In this document: piece after piece, positions 49,493-58,565 of the stretch | Position numbering within the stretch: position 1 is the stretch's first letter | Layout: each line of letters begins with the position of its first letter | Source of the DNA: Elusimicrobiota bacterium | GTDB taxonomy: Bacteria > Elusimicrobiota > Elusimicrobia > Elusimicrobiales > UBA9959 | Length of the DNA: 64,000 bases | NCBI GenBank assembly: GCA_026388155.1 | Contig: JAPLKI010000019.1 | Span: 1-64,000, forward strand | Direction of reading: 5' to 3' | Made by a program: the position numbers and the translations under genes | The notes under the pieces: generated by a model | Database searches by the model: none | Seen by the model: only the letters and a program-made list of their open reading frames with translations | What the model was told of the DNA's origin: nothing

Positions 49493-50894
49493 AGAACTCT
49501 GCCCAGCCGGGGACGCGGGGGTAGGCGGTAACATCCCTGATATTGGAAATCCCGGTAACAAGCATCATCATTCGTTCAAACCCGAGGCCAAAGCCTGAAT
49601 GGGGCACCGAACCGAAGCGCCTCAGGTCAAGATACCACTGGTAGCTTTCGGTATCTATCTTAAAATCGGCCATTTTTTTCTCAAGCACATCCAGTCGGTT
49701 TTCGCGCTCGCTGCCGCCTATAAGTTCGCCTATGCGCGGCACCAGTAAGTCCATGCCACGCACCGTGCGCCCGTCGTCATTCAGCTTCATGTAAAAGGCT
49801 GCCGCGTCCTTTGGTTTGTTGTATAGAATTACCGGCTTCTTGAAATACTTTTCCGTCAAAAATCTTTCATGTTCCGAGGCCAGGTCGACGCCCCATGACA
49901 CCTTGGTTTCAAATTTTGAATTATTCGGCTCCAGTATTTTCACCGCGTCGCTGTATGTCAGGCGCTCATAAGCGTTATCTGAGACATTTTTAAGCGTTTC
50001 CATAAGTGCCGGATCGACGAATTTAGCAAAAAGCTCAATGTCTTCGGCGCAATGCTCCAGTGTATGGCGGGTAATGCTTTTCACGAAATCTTCGGCCAGC
50101 GACATATCGTCTTCAAGCTCGTAGAACGCCATCTCCGGCTCTATCATCCAGAACTCGGCACAGTGGCGGTAAGTGTTTGAGTTCTCGGCTCTGAAAGTGG
50201 GGCCAAAAGTGTAAATTTTACCGAGGGCGAGGGCTAATGTTTCTCCCTCAAGCTGTCCTGAAACGGTGAGATAAGTTTTTTTTCCAAAAAAGTCCTTTGA
50301 AAAATCCAGCCCGCCTTTCTCGGTTTTAGGCAGGGCCGCAACATTTGAAAGGTCAAGGCTTGAAACCGAGAACATCTGGCCCGCGCCTTCGCAGTCGGAA
50401 CCTGTGATAATGGGAGTATGAACGTAAAAAAAACCGTTATTCCTGAAATAATTGTGGATGGCAAAGGAGAGTTCCGCGCGCACGCGCAGCATGGAAGCGT
50501 ACTTGTTGGTGCGGGGGCGCAGGTGGGCCACGGTGCGCATAAATTCGTCGGAGGTTTTTTTCTTCTGTATCGGGTATTTTTCGGGATCGCATTCGCCGTA
50601 TAGCTCGACTTTTTTTACGCGCAGTTCCCACTTTTGCCTGGCGCCTTCAGGCGCGGCCACCAGGTCGCCCGTAACCGCGACGGCAGCGCCCGTAAGCAGG
50701 CGCGGCAGCACCAAAGAGAAGTCGCCGTTTTCAGCCGAAAAGATAAGTTGTAGATTTTCCCTGGCGGAACCGTCGTTTAATTCAGCGAAAGAGCAGGATT
50801 TGGAATCGCGCCTGGTCCGTATCCAGCCTTTAACCGTGATATCTTTAAGTTCCGAACCGCCGGCGAGGAGGGTTTTTACCGTGGGGGATGGCAT
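49491..50894 (-). CDS. asnS: Asparaginyl-tRNA synthetase
   Basis: 467 aa, class IIb. OB-fold start VKGWIRTRRDSKSCSFAELNDGS, HLRPRTNKYASMLRVRAEL, motif 2 FRAENSNTYRHCAEFWMIEPE, motif 3 GFGLGFERMMMLVTG and the closing YPRVPGWAEF. The HxAEFWMxExE block separates AsnRS from AspRS. Charges tRNA-Asn directly. Confidence 0.96.
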   Translation of the reverse strand: MPSPTVKTLLAGGSELKDITVKGWIRTRRDSKSCSFAELNDGSARENLQLIFSAENGDFSLVLPRLLTGAAVAVTGDLVAAPEGARQKWELRVKKVELYGECDPEKYPIQKKKTSDEFMRTVAHLRPRTNKYASMLRVRAELSFAIHNYFRNNGFFYVHTPIITGSDCEGAGQMFSVSSLDLSNVAALPKTEKGGLDFSKDFFGKKTYLTVSGQLEGETLALALGKIYTFGPTFRAENSNTYRHCAEFWMIEPEMAFYELEDDMSLAEDFVKSITRHTLEHCAEDIELFAKFVDPALMETLKNVSDNAYERLTYSDAVKILEPNNSKFETKVSWGVDLASEHERFLTEKYFKKPVILYNKPKDAAAFYMKLNDDGRTVRGMDLLVPRIGELIGGSERENRLDVLEKKMADFKIDTESYQWYLDLRRFGSVPHSGFGLGFERMMMLVTGISNIRDVTAYPRVPGWAEF

Positions 50895-50936
50895 GCTGGA
50901 ATTCCTTCATTGCTAATTCGCGTTATTCGCGGGCCG

Positions 50937-51473
50937 CTATCTGGTCCTGGAGATTTTCTTTTTTTCTCCCGGAACTTTGGTTATCTCCGTCAGTTCCACT
51001 TCGCAGGTTTTATCCTCGCCCGTGTACTCTTCCAGAATGTAGCCAACGCCGGGGGCGTAATAGCGCACTGACTTGCCCGCATCTCCGCCGGCAAGCATGT
51101 TGACAATTTTCATGCATTTTTGGAATTTACCGGCTTTGATGGAAACTTTGTCGGAAAGGGAAACTATCTCATTTGAGTCCGGATTCTCATCCCATCTAAA
51201 TCCCTCTTTTGGAGGCAGGGGGAATTCCCTTCTGCCGCCTACGATTACGCCGTCCGCCGTTGTAAGCCACTTGGCGTCCTTGGTTATGGTGTATTCGGTG
51301 GTATGAGAATCCCTCAGCTCAAAGATCATCCGGGCCTGGGCCACGGTTTTACCCGGCTTTTTGGCGACTTTAAGTATGTCAATGAAGATCTTAGCCACAC
51401 CCTCAAACTCCGTGCTCTTGAATTTGTATTCGTAGCGGGTATTTTCTTTAAGCGGGAAATAATCTGCGGACAT
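50937..51473 (-). CDS. Conserved-looking protein of unknown function (DUF3108-like pattern)
   Basis: 178 aa, no signal peptide. Starts YFPLKENTRYEYKFKSTEFEG; later SIKAGKFQKCMKIVNML and YYAPGVGYILEEYTGE. This beta-rich pattern (Y-P-L-x-x-x-x-x-Y-x-Y ... A-G-x-F-x-x-C ... Y-A-P-G-V-G) resembles DUF3108-like domains, usually exported; here no leader is visible, so the start may be wrong or the protein cytoplasmic. Confidence 0.6.
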   Translation of the reverse strand: MSADYFPLKENTRYEYKFKSTEFEGVAKIFIDILKVAKKPGKTVAQARMIFELRDSHTTEYTITKDAKWLTTADGVIVGGRREFPLPPKEGFRWDENPDSNEIVSLSDKVSIKAGKFQKCMKIVNMLAGGDAGKSVRYYAPGVGYILEEYTGEDKTCEVELTEITKVPGEKKKISRTR

Positions 51474-51474
51474 T

Positions 51475-51605
51475 TAACCTCCGGAAAGTAAGCTCAGGCA
51501 TTAGCGAGTTCTGGAGTTATAGAGCTAAGAAGCTCAGAACTCGGCGACTTATCAAGCCTTACCAATCCTAAACTTCCAACTCTTAACTCTCAACTATTGA
51601 CGTAT
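51475..51605. repeat. Loose repeat tract between the 178-aa gene and tRNA-Ala
   Basis: AGTTCTGGAGTTATAGAGCT and inverted AGCTCAGAACT-type words with partial 7-nt rhythm; no gene. Confidence 0.4.
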
Positions 51606-51614
51606 CTTAAAATC

Positions 51615-51690
51615 TGGTGGACGTGACAGGGATCGAACCTGCGACCTCCTCGTTGCGAACGAGGCGCTCTCCCAACTGAGCTACACGCCC
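51615..51690 (-). tRNA. tRNA-Ala (anticodon CGC), CCA encoded
   Basis: 76 nt on the minus strand. Acceptor GGGCGTG/CACGTCC with the alanine identity pair G3-U70, D arm GCTC...GAGC, anticodon stem CCTCG/CGAGG with loop TTCGCAA (anticodon CGC), T arm with TTCGATC, discriminator A and encoded CCA. Reads GCG codons. Confidence 0.95.
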
Positions 51691-51699
51691 AAAACTGCA

Positions 51700-51785
51700 G
51701 CGAACAGTGCATAGCAAATAGCGAATAGTGGCATAAAAGATTTAGGTAACTCCTTCCCTATTCGCTACTCGCTATTTCCTATCTG
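51700..51785. repeat. Heptanucleotide repeat tract, TAGCGAA family
   Basis: ATAGCAA, ATAGCGA, ATAGTGG and inverse CTATTCG, CTACTCG, CTATTTC. The mltG stop codon lies inside this tract. Confidence 0.85.
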
Positions 51786-52726
51786 CTGTTCCTTGCTTCA
51801 TGTTCCACGCGCCGTTTGGCCTTCTTATGCTCCTCGAAATTGGCGTTAAAAATATGTTTCCCTCTTCGATCGGCCACAAAATAAAGGGCGTCGATCTCCG
51901 CCGGAGCGATAACCGCGGCCACGGATTCATAGCCCGGGTTGCATATCGGCCCCGGAGGCAACCCGCCCACAGCATAGGTATTGTACGGCGACTTAACACG
52001 CAAATCCGTGAGCGTAATGCCTTTTTTCCAATATCCTAAAGCGTATTGTACGGTAGGGTCGGCTTCAAGCGCCATTTTTTTGCGATAGCGGTTTAAATAA
52101 ACCGCCGCGATCAACGGACGCTCCGCCGCGTCTACCGCTTCCCGCTCCACTATAGAAGCGATAACAAGGACCTTCTTTTCATCCAGCCCCTGCGGGAACC
52201 CTTTAGAGAACAAAGGCGCTATCTGTCTGTCAAATTCAGATTTTAGCAAATTAATCACTTCCCGCGCGGGCGTATTTTTTTTGAGGTAATAAGTTGAAGG
52301 GAAAAGCATTCCCTCAAGTTTTTCTTTTCTGACCAGCGCCAGGAACGGCTCCACCCTTGTAACGCCGTTCGCCTCAAGGCGCTCGGCTATCTGCTCGGCG
52401 CGCCAGCCCTCCGGGATGTTTACCTTGATTTGGCTGACATAGTTGTTATGAATAAGACGCCACAAGGCCTCTTCCGCGGACATTCCGCGCCTGAGGGAAT
52501 AGTCGCCCGGCATTATTTTTTTCCCGGTGCCGGTTAACTTTACAAGCGCCCTGAACCAGGTGGCGCTTATTATAACGCCTTCGCGTTTCAGGATCTGGGC
52601 CGCCTGGGCCGCGCCGGCTCCCTCATTAATGGTAACTTTCAGCTCCTGGCCGGGCCAAAATAAATAAAGAGAAAGCGCTATTATTGCCGCAGCAAGAACT
52701 AACGCGATTGATTTAAGTTTTTTCAT
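51779..52726 (-). CDS. mltG: Endolytic murein transglycosylase MltG (YceG-like)
   Basis: 315 aa. One N-terminal membrane helix, a LysM-like segment (VNIPEGWRAEQIAERLEANG), and the catalytic block VLVIASIVEREAVDAAERPLIAAVYLNR with the Glu of IVERE; later LEADPTVQYALG, SPYNTY and GLPPGPICNPG. Cleaves nascent glycan strands to set their length. The last residues (RNSR) and stop are made of heptanucleotide-repeat DNA. Overlaps thpR by 14 bp. Confidence 0.93.
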   Translation of the reverse strand: MKKLKSIALVLAAAIIALSLYLFWPGQELKVTINEGAGAAQAAQILKREGVIISATWFRALVKLTGTGKKIMPGDYSLRRGMSAEEALWRLIHNNYVSQIKVNIPEGWRAEQIAERLEANGVTRVEPFLALVRKEKLEGMLFPSTYYLKKNTPAREVINLLKSEFDRQIAPLFSKGFPQGLDEKKVLVIASIVEREAVDAAERPLIAAVYLNRYRKKMALEADPTVQYALGYWKKGITLTDLRVKSPYNTYAVGGLPPGPICNPGYESVAAVIAPAEIDALYFVADRRGKHIFNANFEEHKKAKRRVEHEARNSR

Positions 52727-53285
52727 AAGCCCTAAGTTGCCTGCTGTACACCCGCCTGTATAACGGACCGTCCGGGGTGAGTACGCTTTCCATCACTTCC
52801 ATCGAAGCCAGAGCCGATACCGCTTTTTTTGTTACGGCGTAGTCCGCCGCGCGCCTGAAAAAATTTCCAGGCAGAGTCTTCTTAACCCGGCCAAGGGTGA
52901 TATGCGGCTCAAAACGGTTTTCAAACGCCAAACCGCGCCCGGAAAGCGCCTGCGACAGTTTTTCAGCTATTTCACGCAAAGCCGGGGCACCCTCATTAAA
53001 TCCGAGCCACAGCACACGCGGATTACGCGGCGAGGGGAAAGCTCCGAGAGCGCCTGAGACCAGTGCAAAAGACTTGCGGCCTTCAATGGCGGCGTCCACA
53101 CTTTTTATCGCCGCTGCGGCGCCGCTATCGGACACTTCCCCCAGAAAGGCATAGGTCAGGTGAAAATTAGCGCGTTCCACCCATTTTACAGTGTCACCGC
53201 CCGCATTCGCGCGCGCATAGGCCGTAATCTCCTCCAGGGTTTCAATAAACTGCGGCTCAAAGGAGGAGGCGATAAAAAGCCGCAT
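52713..53285 (-). CDS. thpR: RNA 2',3'-cyclic phosphodiesterase ThpR
   Basis: 190 aa, 2H phosphoesterase fold. Two HxT motifs: FHLTYAFLGE and FEPHITLGRVKKT. The family hydrolyses 2',3'-cyclic RNA ends (2'-5' RNA ligase activity in vitro). Lies between the FecR-like gene (5 bp upstream) and mltG (overlap), a compact operon. Confidence 0.9.
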   Translation of the reverse strand: MRLFIASSFEPQFIETLEEITAYARANAGGDTVKWVERANFHLTYAFLGEVSDSGAAAAIKSVDAAIEGRKSFALVSGALGAFPSPRNPRVLWLGFNEGAPALREIAEKLSQALSGRGLAFENRFEPHITLGRVKKTLPGNFFRRAADYAVTKKAVSALASMEVMESVLTPDGPLYRRVYSRQLRAYEKT

Positions 53286-53290
53286 CCGGG

Positions 53291-54193
53291 CTACTCCGGT
53301 TCCGTTTTCGGGCCCGGACGCTTGGCCTTGGTCTTGGCCTTGCGGCTGGCGCCTGCTTTCACGGCGTGTTTTTTAGCGCCGTTTTTAACCTTTATCTGTC
53401 GGCGTATGATATGGCGTTTCAGCGCCTGGTCGCGCAGAGCCGAGCGGTTAGCCTGCGAAGCGGGCAGCCAGGTTTTTTTAAGCGTTTTCATGCGCTGACG
53501 CATAAGGATCACACCGGCGCGGTAGCGGGTCATTTTTGCAAGCGGCATGGGCCTGAAATGTTTCTGCGAGGCTTTAAAAGTAAGTTCCGTATTTTTTTCC
53601 AGCAGATATTCCTGCCCCGGCTCTTCCTTTTCGTCAAGGGCGTTTACGGCTACTTTTCCCTCGTCATAAACCGCCACGCTGGTTTCCTTGCCAAGCTGAG
53701 AATATTCCACGGCAAATTCCGTGCCCCGCACGGAGCAGACGGCGGATGGCGTTTTCACCTGCATTTTAAATTTCTCGTTCAGAAAATGCTGTATTTTTGC
53801 CGCTATCGAGCCTGCTTTAAGCGTAAAGCTGGATTCCGTCTTTTCAACAGAGACAAACTCCAGTTCGGTGTTTCTACCCAGCGTCATGGAGCCCTTGTCA
53901 TCAAGATAAATTTCAGCGGTGCCGTCGGAGCTGGTTTTCACCGAGTCTCCCTTTTCAAGGGGCATGGCTCCCTCTATTTTTGACCACTCATCTGCGCCTT
54001 CGGGCTTTACAGAAACTTCGCCGGAAACGCGTTTCAGGCGCGCGTCCCAGCTTTCCGAATTTCCCTGGCCGTACTTGCCGGACTTCATAGCGTCTTCCAT
54101 AATCTGTTTGTAGTCCGGAGAGTCAGAGCCCGGCTGCTGCGCCCGGGCCGCCGTCCAACACGCCAGAATCGCCAGAACTAATATTTTTTTCAT
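53291..54193 (-). CDS. Exported FecR-domain protein with basic tail
   Basis: 300 aa. Signal peptide to ARA-QQ. FecR domain around residues 50-190 (VSGEVSVKPEGADEW, GDSVKTSSDGTAEIYLDDKGSMTLG, FTLKAGSIAAKIQ, VKTPSAVCSVRGTEFAV), usually a periplasmic sandwich. The last ~90 residues are Arg/Lys-rich (RHIIRRQIKVKNGAKKHAV...), an uncommon tail that could bind nucleic acid or acidic polymers. No sigma factor or TonB receptor nearby, so not a classic Fec system. Confidence 0.75.
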   Translation of the reverse strand: MKKILVLAILACWTAARAQQPGSDSPDYKQIMEDAMKSGKYGQGNSESWDARLKRVSGEVSVKPEGADEWSKIEGAMPLEKGDSVKTSSDGTAEIYLDDKGSMTLGRNTELEFVSVEKTESSFTLKAGSIAAKIQHFLNEKFKMQVKTPSAVCSVRGTEFAVEYSQLGKETSVAVYDEGKVAVNALDEKEEPGQEYLLEKNTELTFKASQKHFRPMPLAKMTRYRAGVILMRQRMKTLKKTWLPASQANRSALRDQALKRHIIRRQIKVKNGAKKHAVKAGASRKAKTKAKRPGPKTEPE

Positions 54194-54274
54194 AAATCCC
54201 TTATGAGCCGCGCACTCAGTGGGCCGCTGGCTTAACCGTTCAATGAATTGTGAGCTTCGCTCACCCGGCAGCCC

Positions 54275-55447
54275 CTATTTCACCAATTTTCTGAACTGTC
54301 GCTTCCCTACCTGAAGCACGCAATCTTTCGGCTCAAAAATCATGTCTTCCGACACTTTTCCGCCGTCAAGGCGCACAGCCCCCTGCGCTATAAGGCGCCG
54401 GGCCTCGTTGGTCCCGCCGCACACGCCGCAGGCCGCCATAAGCTGCGAAAGTTTACCCGGCTTTTCAACCTTAAAGATCTCCATTTCCGCCGGTAATTCA
54501 TTTTTTGAAAAAACTTTCTCAAACTGCTCCCTGGCTAGCGCGGCCTCTTCGCGGCCGTGATACTTTTCAATTAAAAACCCCGCCAGGCGTTTTTTTGCCT
54601 CCATGGGATGAAGCTTTTTTATTTCCGCCGGGTCCAAGCCGGTAAGCAGACCGTAATAGTCAAACATCAGACCGTCCGAGACCGACATAAGTTTACCGAA
54701 CATTTCACCGGGAGGATCGTTCAAGGCCACATAGTTACCGTACGATTTTGACATTTTTTTAACGCCGTCCGTGCCTAAAAGAAGCGGCATCGTCATTACA
54801 ACCTGCGGTTCCTGGGAGTAAAGCTTTTGCAGATCGCGGCCTACCAGCAGATTGAATATCTGGTCCTGCCCGCCAAGTTCTATGTCGGCTTTCACGGCCA
54901 CGGAGTCGTATCCCTGGAACACCGGATAAAGTATTTCAAGCAGGCTTACGGGGCTTCCGGCTTTCATGCGGGTTTTAAAATCATCCCGCTCAAGCAGGCG
55001 GGAAACGGTTATGTTCTTCGCCACCCCTATCAGGCCGGATACACCCGCCGAGGCGTCGGCTACAAAGGGCTTAAGCCATTCGCCGTTAAAGCTTATCTCG
55101 GTTTTAGCTTTATCAAGCACCTTGAAAGCCTGCTGTGTGTAAGTTTCCGCGTTTTGTTGCACCGTTTTCTGGTCTATTACCGGGCGGGTGGAATCGCGGC
55201 CGGAAGGATCGCCGACCTGGGCGGTAAAATCGCCTATAATGAGCACGGCGGTGTGGCCGAGATCCTGAAATTGCCGCAGCTTGCCAAGAACAACGCTGTG
55301 GCCAAGGTGCAAATCGCGGCTGGTGGGGTCGACTCCGAGTTTGATCCTGAGTTTTTTGCCGGAGGAAAGTTTTTTGGCAAGTTCCTCCCGGCTTACTATA
55401 TCGCTGCACCCCCGCGTTATTTCCTTTAAAATTTCTTCGTTGGTCAT
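54275..55447 (-). CDS. tyrS: Tyrosyl-tRNA synthetase
   Basis: 390 aa, class I. HIGH-type motif LHLGHSVVLGKL, KMSKS as KKMSKSYGN, tyrosine-pocket VKADIELGGQDQIFNLL, C-terminal S4 domain (RLIAQGAVRLDGGKVSED). Charges tRNA-Tyr. Confidence 0.95.
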   Translation of the reverse strand: MTNEEILKEITRGCSDIVSREELAKKLSSGKKLRIKLGVDPTSRDLHLGHSVVLGKLRQFQDLGHTAVLIIGDFTAQVGDPSGRDSTRPVIDQKTVQQNAETYTQQAFKVLDKAKTEISFNGEWLKPFVADASAGVSGLIGVAKNITVSRLLERDDFKTRMKAGSPVSLLEILYPVFQGYDSVAVKADIELGGQDQIFNLLVGRDLQKLYSQEPQVVMTMPLLLGTDGVKKMSKSYGNYVALNDPPGEMFGKLMSVSDGLMFDYYGLLTGLDPAEIKKLHPMEAKKRLAGFLIEKYHGREEAALAREQFEKVFSKNELPAEMEIFKVEKPGKLSQLMAACGVCGGTNEARRLIAQGAVRLDGGKVSEDMIFEPKDCVLQVGKRQFRKLVK

Positions 55448-55517
55448 ACTATCAACTATTTTATTATTTTTTTACGGCCTGTTCCCACTTATTTACATCC
55501 GGTTACAGGCTTTCGGC

Positions 55518-57596
55518 TTATCTGAGCCCGTAAGGATCCGCGATCACCGTCATTTTCACTTTTTTAGGGGGTGCAAGCGAGCGCAGCTTTTCAAGACAGA
55601 GGGCCGAGATCTTTTCATCCGCGGCCTTTACCAGGTAGTACTGGGAGAAGAATTTACGTTTTTTGGGATCTGCGGCTCCCACAGGGCCGAGAATTTCACT
55701 GCCCGACTCTTCGCGGCCCGCTTCGCCCAAAAAGTCGAGCGCTTTCAAAAAAACCGCGGCGAAATCCTCCAGGGCTTTCAAATCAAAAGAAGCGAAAGTT
55801 ACTTTTACCAGAAAAGAAAAAGGCGGGTAATAAAAGTCTTTTCTGATCGCAAGCTCGCTGTTTAAAAATTTCTTATAGTCCATCTCCTTCAAAAGCGAAA
55901 GCACGTAATGCCCCGGCTCTCTCGTCTGAATCGCCAGTTCCGCTCCCGGCGCCTTGAGAGAGTGATACGCCTCGTAAAAAAGCTGGAAGGCTTTTTCCGA
56001 GGCCCGGAAGTCGGTGCTTGAAATTTCAGTGTCGGCGTCAAGCATAGCCACGAGTCCCAGGGTTTCAAGCCCGCGGTCCCGGGCCGCTATGCGGGTGCCG
56101 ACCAAAATTTCCGTGCCGCCTTTAAGAAAGCCCTCAAGCGTTTCCCTGGCATTCTTGATCGATTTGCGCACCACATCCCCGTCAAACCGGGCCGTGCGCG
56201 CGAACGGAAAAAGCTTTTTAACAGCTTCCTCGGCTTTTTGCGTGCCAAGGCCCGAGCGCCGGAACAGTGTTCCGGCGCACCTTGGGCAGACTTCGCTGTA
56301 AGGATCCTTTCTGCCGCAGCGCCGGCAAAGGAACTCTTCCACGCCCGCAGTCTCCTCTTTCACTACGCTCATGGGCACGCGGCAGCGCGCGCAGCGCCTG
56401 GTCCAGCCGCATTTAACGCAGAATATAAACCCTGTATAGCCTTTGCGGCCGGTAAGCAGCAATACTTTCCGGCCGCGCTCAAGAGTGAGTTTTATTTTAT
56501 CCGCCAGCGGTTCGGCTATAAGGCCGGCGTAATTGTTCATATCAAGCACTGTGACACTGGCCTGTTCCGCCTTAGGCGGACTGTCCGCGACTGTGACGCC
56601 GGGCGCTTCCGCTTGAAACGGACTGCTCATAACCCCTGCCGCCTGCGCAATAAGCTCAAACTCGCCCGAAACCGCGCGGCCGTATGTTTCCAGCGATGGG
56701 CACGGGCTTGCGAGTACCACGCAGGTTCCGTGAAAGCGGGCCCGCCTAAGCAGGAGTTCCCTCGCGTGGAAATGAAGCTTCGCTTTTTCTTCTTCCTGCT
56801 TGTAAATATTCTCCTGCTCCGAATCCACGATGGCAAGCGCCAGTTTCTGAAATGGCAGAAAAGCCGCTGAACGCGTGCCCGCTATTAAGCGCAGACGGCC
56901 GCTTAAAATTCCCGTCCAGGTATCTTTTCGCTGCTTGGGTGTCAGGCGGCTGTGCCAGAGCGCGAGGTTTTGCTCTCCGAAAATCTCAGAAAGGGTTTTG
57001 GCATAAGGCGCTATTGCGTTCAGGTCGGGCGCCATTAAAAGGGCCTGTCCGCCCGCGGCCATGGCCTTGGCGCACAAAGCTATAAATATTTCCTCCCGCA
57101 CGATTTCCGGGGGGGTTTCAAGTAAAAACACTTTCGGGAAAGGGGGGGGATCTCCGCCTATGGCATTACTGATACGCGTCACGGCCTCGGCGGCAAAACC
57201 CGACAGCGCAGGGATATTAACCGCGGCCTGTTTTTCCGCCGCACGGGAGGCGTCCTCAAAAGTATAAGGGTCCGCAAGCCGTCCGCCAAAAAAAGCCTCG
57301 AGGGAAAGCCCAACGGGAGAATTCCAGCGGTCGCGTATCCAGAACGCCAGTTCCACTATATCGTCTTTAAAAACCGGGCTCACATCCAGCAGTTTTATGA
57401 CGCTTTTAACTTCCTTAAAACCGGAAAGATCCGCCTCCGAATCTTTAAGCAGCTTTACTATAACTCCGGCGGCCTGCCTGAAGCCGAAAGGGACAAGCGC
57501 CCGGAGTCCCGGCGCGGCGGAGACTTCCAGCGCGGACGGCACGCGATAGTAAAAGGTGCGGTGGAGAGGTATAGGGAAAGCTATTTCGGCGATCAT
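55518..57596 (-). CDS. priA: Degenerate PriA primosomal protein lacking ATPase motifs
   Basis: 692 aa from the ATG at 57596; ATG 57626 lies in repeat DNA. Overall PriA layout is clear: N-terminal 3'-end-binding domain (MIAEIAFPIPLHRTFYYRVP), GTRSAAFLPF, YKQEEEKAKLHFHAREL, eight Cys of the zinc modules (CVKCGWTRRCARC, CRRCGRKDPYSEVCPRC), GTRIAARDRG and the terminal domain. But Walker A is gone: residues 157-166 read FLLETPPEIV where GxTGSGKTE is expected, and DEEH is DSEQ (258-261). It cannot be a normal helicase; it may still act as a scaffold for restart, as proposed for ATPase-dead PriA in some other phyla. Confidence 0.85.
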   Translation of the reverse strand: MIAEIAFPIPLHRTFYYRVPSALEVSAAPGLRALVPFGFRQAAGVIVKLLKDSEADLSGFKEVKSVIKLLDVSPVFKDDIVELAFWIRDRWNSPVGLSLEAFFGGRLADPYTFEDASRAAEKQAAVNIPALSGFAAEAVTRISNAIGGDPPPFPKVFLLETPPEIVREEIFIALCAKAMAAGGQALLMAPDLNAIAPYAKTLSEIFGEQNLALWHSRLTPKQRKDTWTGILSGRLRLIAGTRSAAFLPFQKLALAIVDSEQENIYKQEEEKAKLHFHARELLLRRARFHGTCVVLASPCPSLETYGRAVSGEFELIAQAAGVMSSPFQAEAPGVTVADSPPKAEQASVTVLDMNNYAGLIAEPLADKIKLTLERGRKVLLLTGRKGYTGFIFCVKCGWTRRCARCRVPMSVVKEETAGVEEFLCRRCGRKDPYSEVCPRCAGTLFRRSGLGTQKAEEAVKKLFPFARTARFDGDVVRKSIKNARETLEGFLKGGTEILVGTRIAARDRGLETLGLVAMLDADTEISSTDFRASEKAFQLFYEAYHSLKAPGAELAIQTREPGHYVLSLLKEMDYKKFLNSELAIRKDFYYPPFSFLVKVTFASFDLKALEDFAAVFLKALDFLGEAGREESGSEILGPVGAADPKKRKFFSQYYLVKAADEKISALCLEKLRSLAPPKKVKMTVIADPYGLR

Positions 57597-57715
57597 ATAA
57601 TAGGGACAGCGAATAGCAAATAGCAAGAAACAGCAGATGAAGACGGCAATATTAAGGAACTCCTTCCCTATTCGCTACTTCGCTATTCGCTATTTGCTAT
57701 CTTACTATTCGCTAA
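57597..57715. repeat. Heptanucleotide repeat tract, TAGCGAA family
   Basis: TAGCGAA, TAGCAAA, TAGCAAG then, after a gap, CTATTCG, CTACTTCG, CTATTCG, CTATTTG, CTATCTT, CTATTCG. The two halves are inverted relative to each other. The uracil-DNA-glycosylase stop codon lies within it. Confidence 0.9.
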
Positions 57716-58540
57716 AAATATTTTTAACATCTTCATGTCTTCCCAGGTGTCGCGCTTCAGGTTGGGGTTGCGAAGCAGCGCCGCGGGGTGATAGGTCGGC
57801 AGCACTTTAAGCGCCTGGGAGCCGAAAAGCCCGTTTGGATAATCATACCACTTGCCGCGCAATAGCGAGATGCCCCGGGTTTCACCCAGGATCAATTTCG
57901 CCGCCACTGAGCCAAGCGTCACAACGCACTTGGGCTTTATGAGCGCCAATTGTTTTTCAAGATAGGGACGACAGGCGGAAATTTCTTCCGGAGAGGGGGG
58001 GCGATCGTTTCCCATGGAGTCCGGATGCTCGGGATCCTTCATGGGATGGCATTTTACTATGTTCGCTATGTAAACCTGGCCACGCGACAGGCCAAGCACT
58101 GTTTCAAGTATTTTATCCAAAAGCTTCCCTGAGCGGCCCACAAAAGGCTCGCCGCGGTGATCTTCTTCGTAGCCCGGCCCCTCACCCACAAAAACCACTT
58201 CAGCCTCGAGCGAACCAACCCCGAAAACCGCATTAAGCCGTGCGTGCCCAAGAGGGCATTTGCGGCAGGCTTTCACTTCGGCCGAAAGCTCTTCCATTGC
58301 GGCTTTAGCCTGTTCCGTAACGGCAGGCAGAGACCGGAGGGCAGCAGGCGGAAGGATATCTGATTTCTGACTTCTGGCTTCTGACTTCTCGCTCAAGCCT
58401 CCATCCGCTGTTTTCCCGGCCTCGGCCTTCGGCACGAGCGCGCATTTTCCGGAAATATGCGGCGTCATGACCGTATCTTCATCCAAAGTTTTTAAATGTC
58501 CGGCCAGATCGGCCGCCAGCGCGCGCAGTTCTTTTTTCAT
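57683..58540 (-). CDS. Family 4-type uracil-DNA glycosylase
   Basis: 285 aa. 4Fe-4S ligands in CRKCPLG, NIVKCHP and ISACRPY; active-site GEGPGYEEDHRGEPFVGRSG; LPTYHPAALLRN. Removes uracil from DNA. The ~85-residue N-terminal extension is low complexity and contains EKSEARSQKSD, encoded by heptanucleotide repeats (58361-58390); the final LANSKIANSE and stop are also repeat-derived. So both ends of the protein have been shaped by repeat DNA while the core is intact. Confidence 0.9.
   Translation of the reverse strand: MKKELRALAADLAGHLKTLDEDTVMTPHISGKCALVPKAEAGKTADGGLSEKSEARSQKSDILPPAALRSLPAVTEQAKAAMEELSAEVKACRKCPLGHARLNAVFGVGSLEAEVVFVGEGPGYEEDHRGEPFVGRSGKLLDKILETVLGLSRGQVYIANIVKCHPMKDPEHPDSMGNDRPPSPEEISACRPYLEKQLALIKPKCVVTLGSVAAKLILGETRGISLLRGKWYDYPNGLFGSQALKVLPTYHPAALLRNPNLKRDTWEDMKMLKIFLANSKIANSE
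58361..58390. repeat. Heptanucleotide repeat inside the uracil-DNA glycosylase gene
   Basis: TTCTGAC, TTCTGGC, TTCTGAC, TTCTCGC on the plus strand, in the coding N-terminal linker. Confidence 0.8.
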
Positions 58541-58565
58541 AAGACGCTACCACTCAGCCAGATAG

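Noticed and set aside
51615-51690. tRNA-Arg with anticodon GCG
   Set aside because: That reading comes from not complementing the loop; the correct anticodon is CGC, and the G3-U70 pair confirms alanine.
57597-57626. Upstream ATG (57626) as the priA start
   Set aside because: Its ten extra residues are encoded by heptanucleotide repeat DNA; PriA proteins normally begin as from the ATG at 57596.
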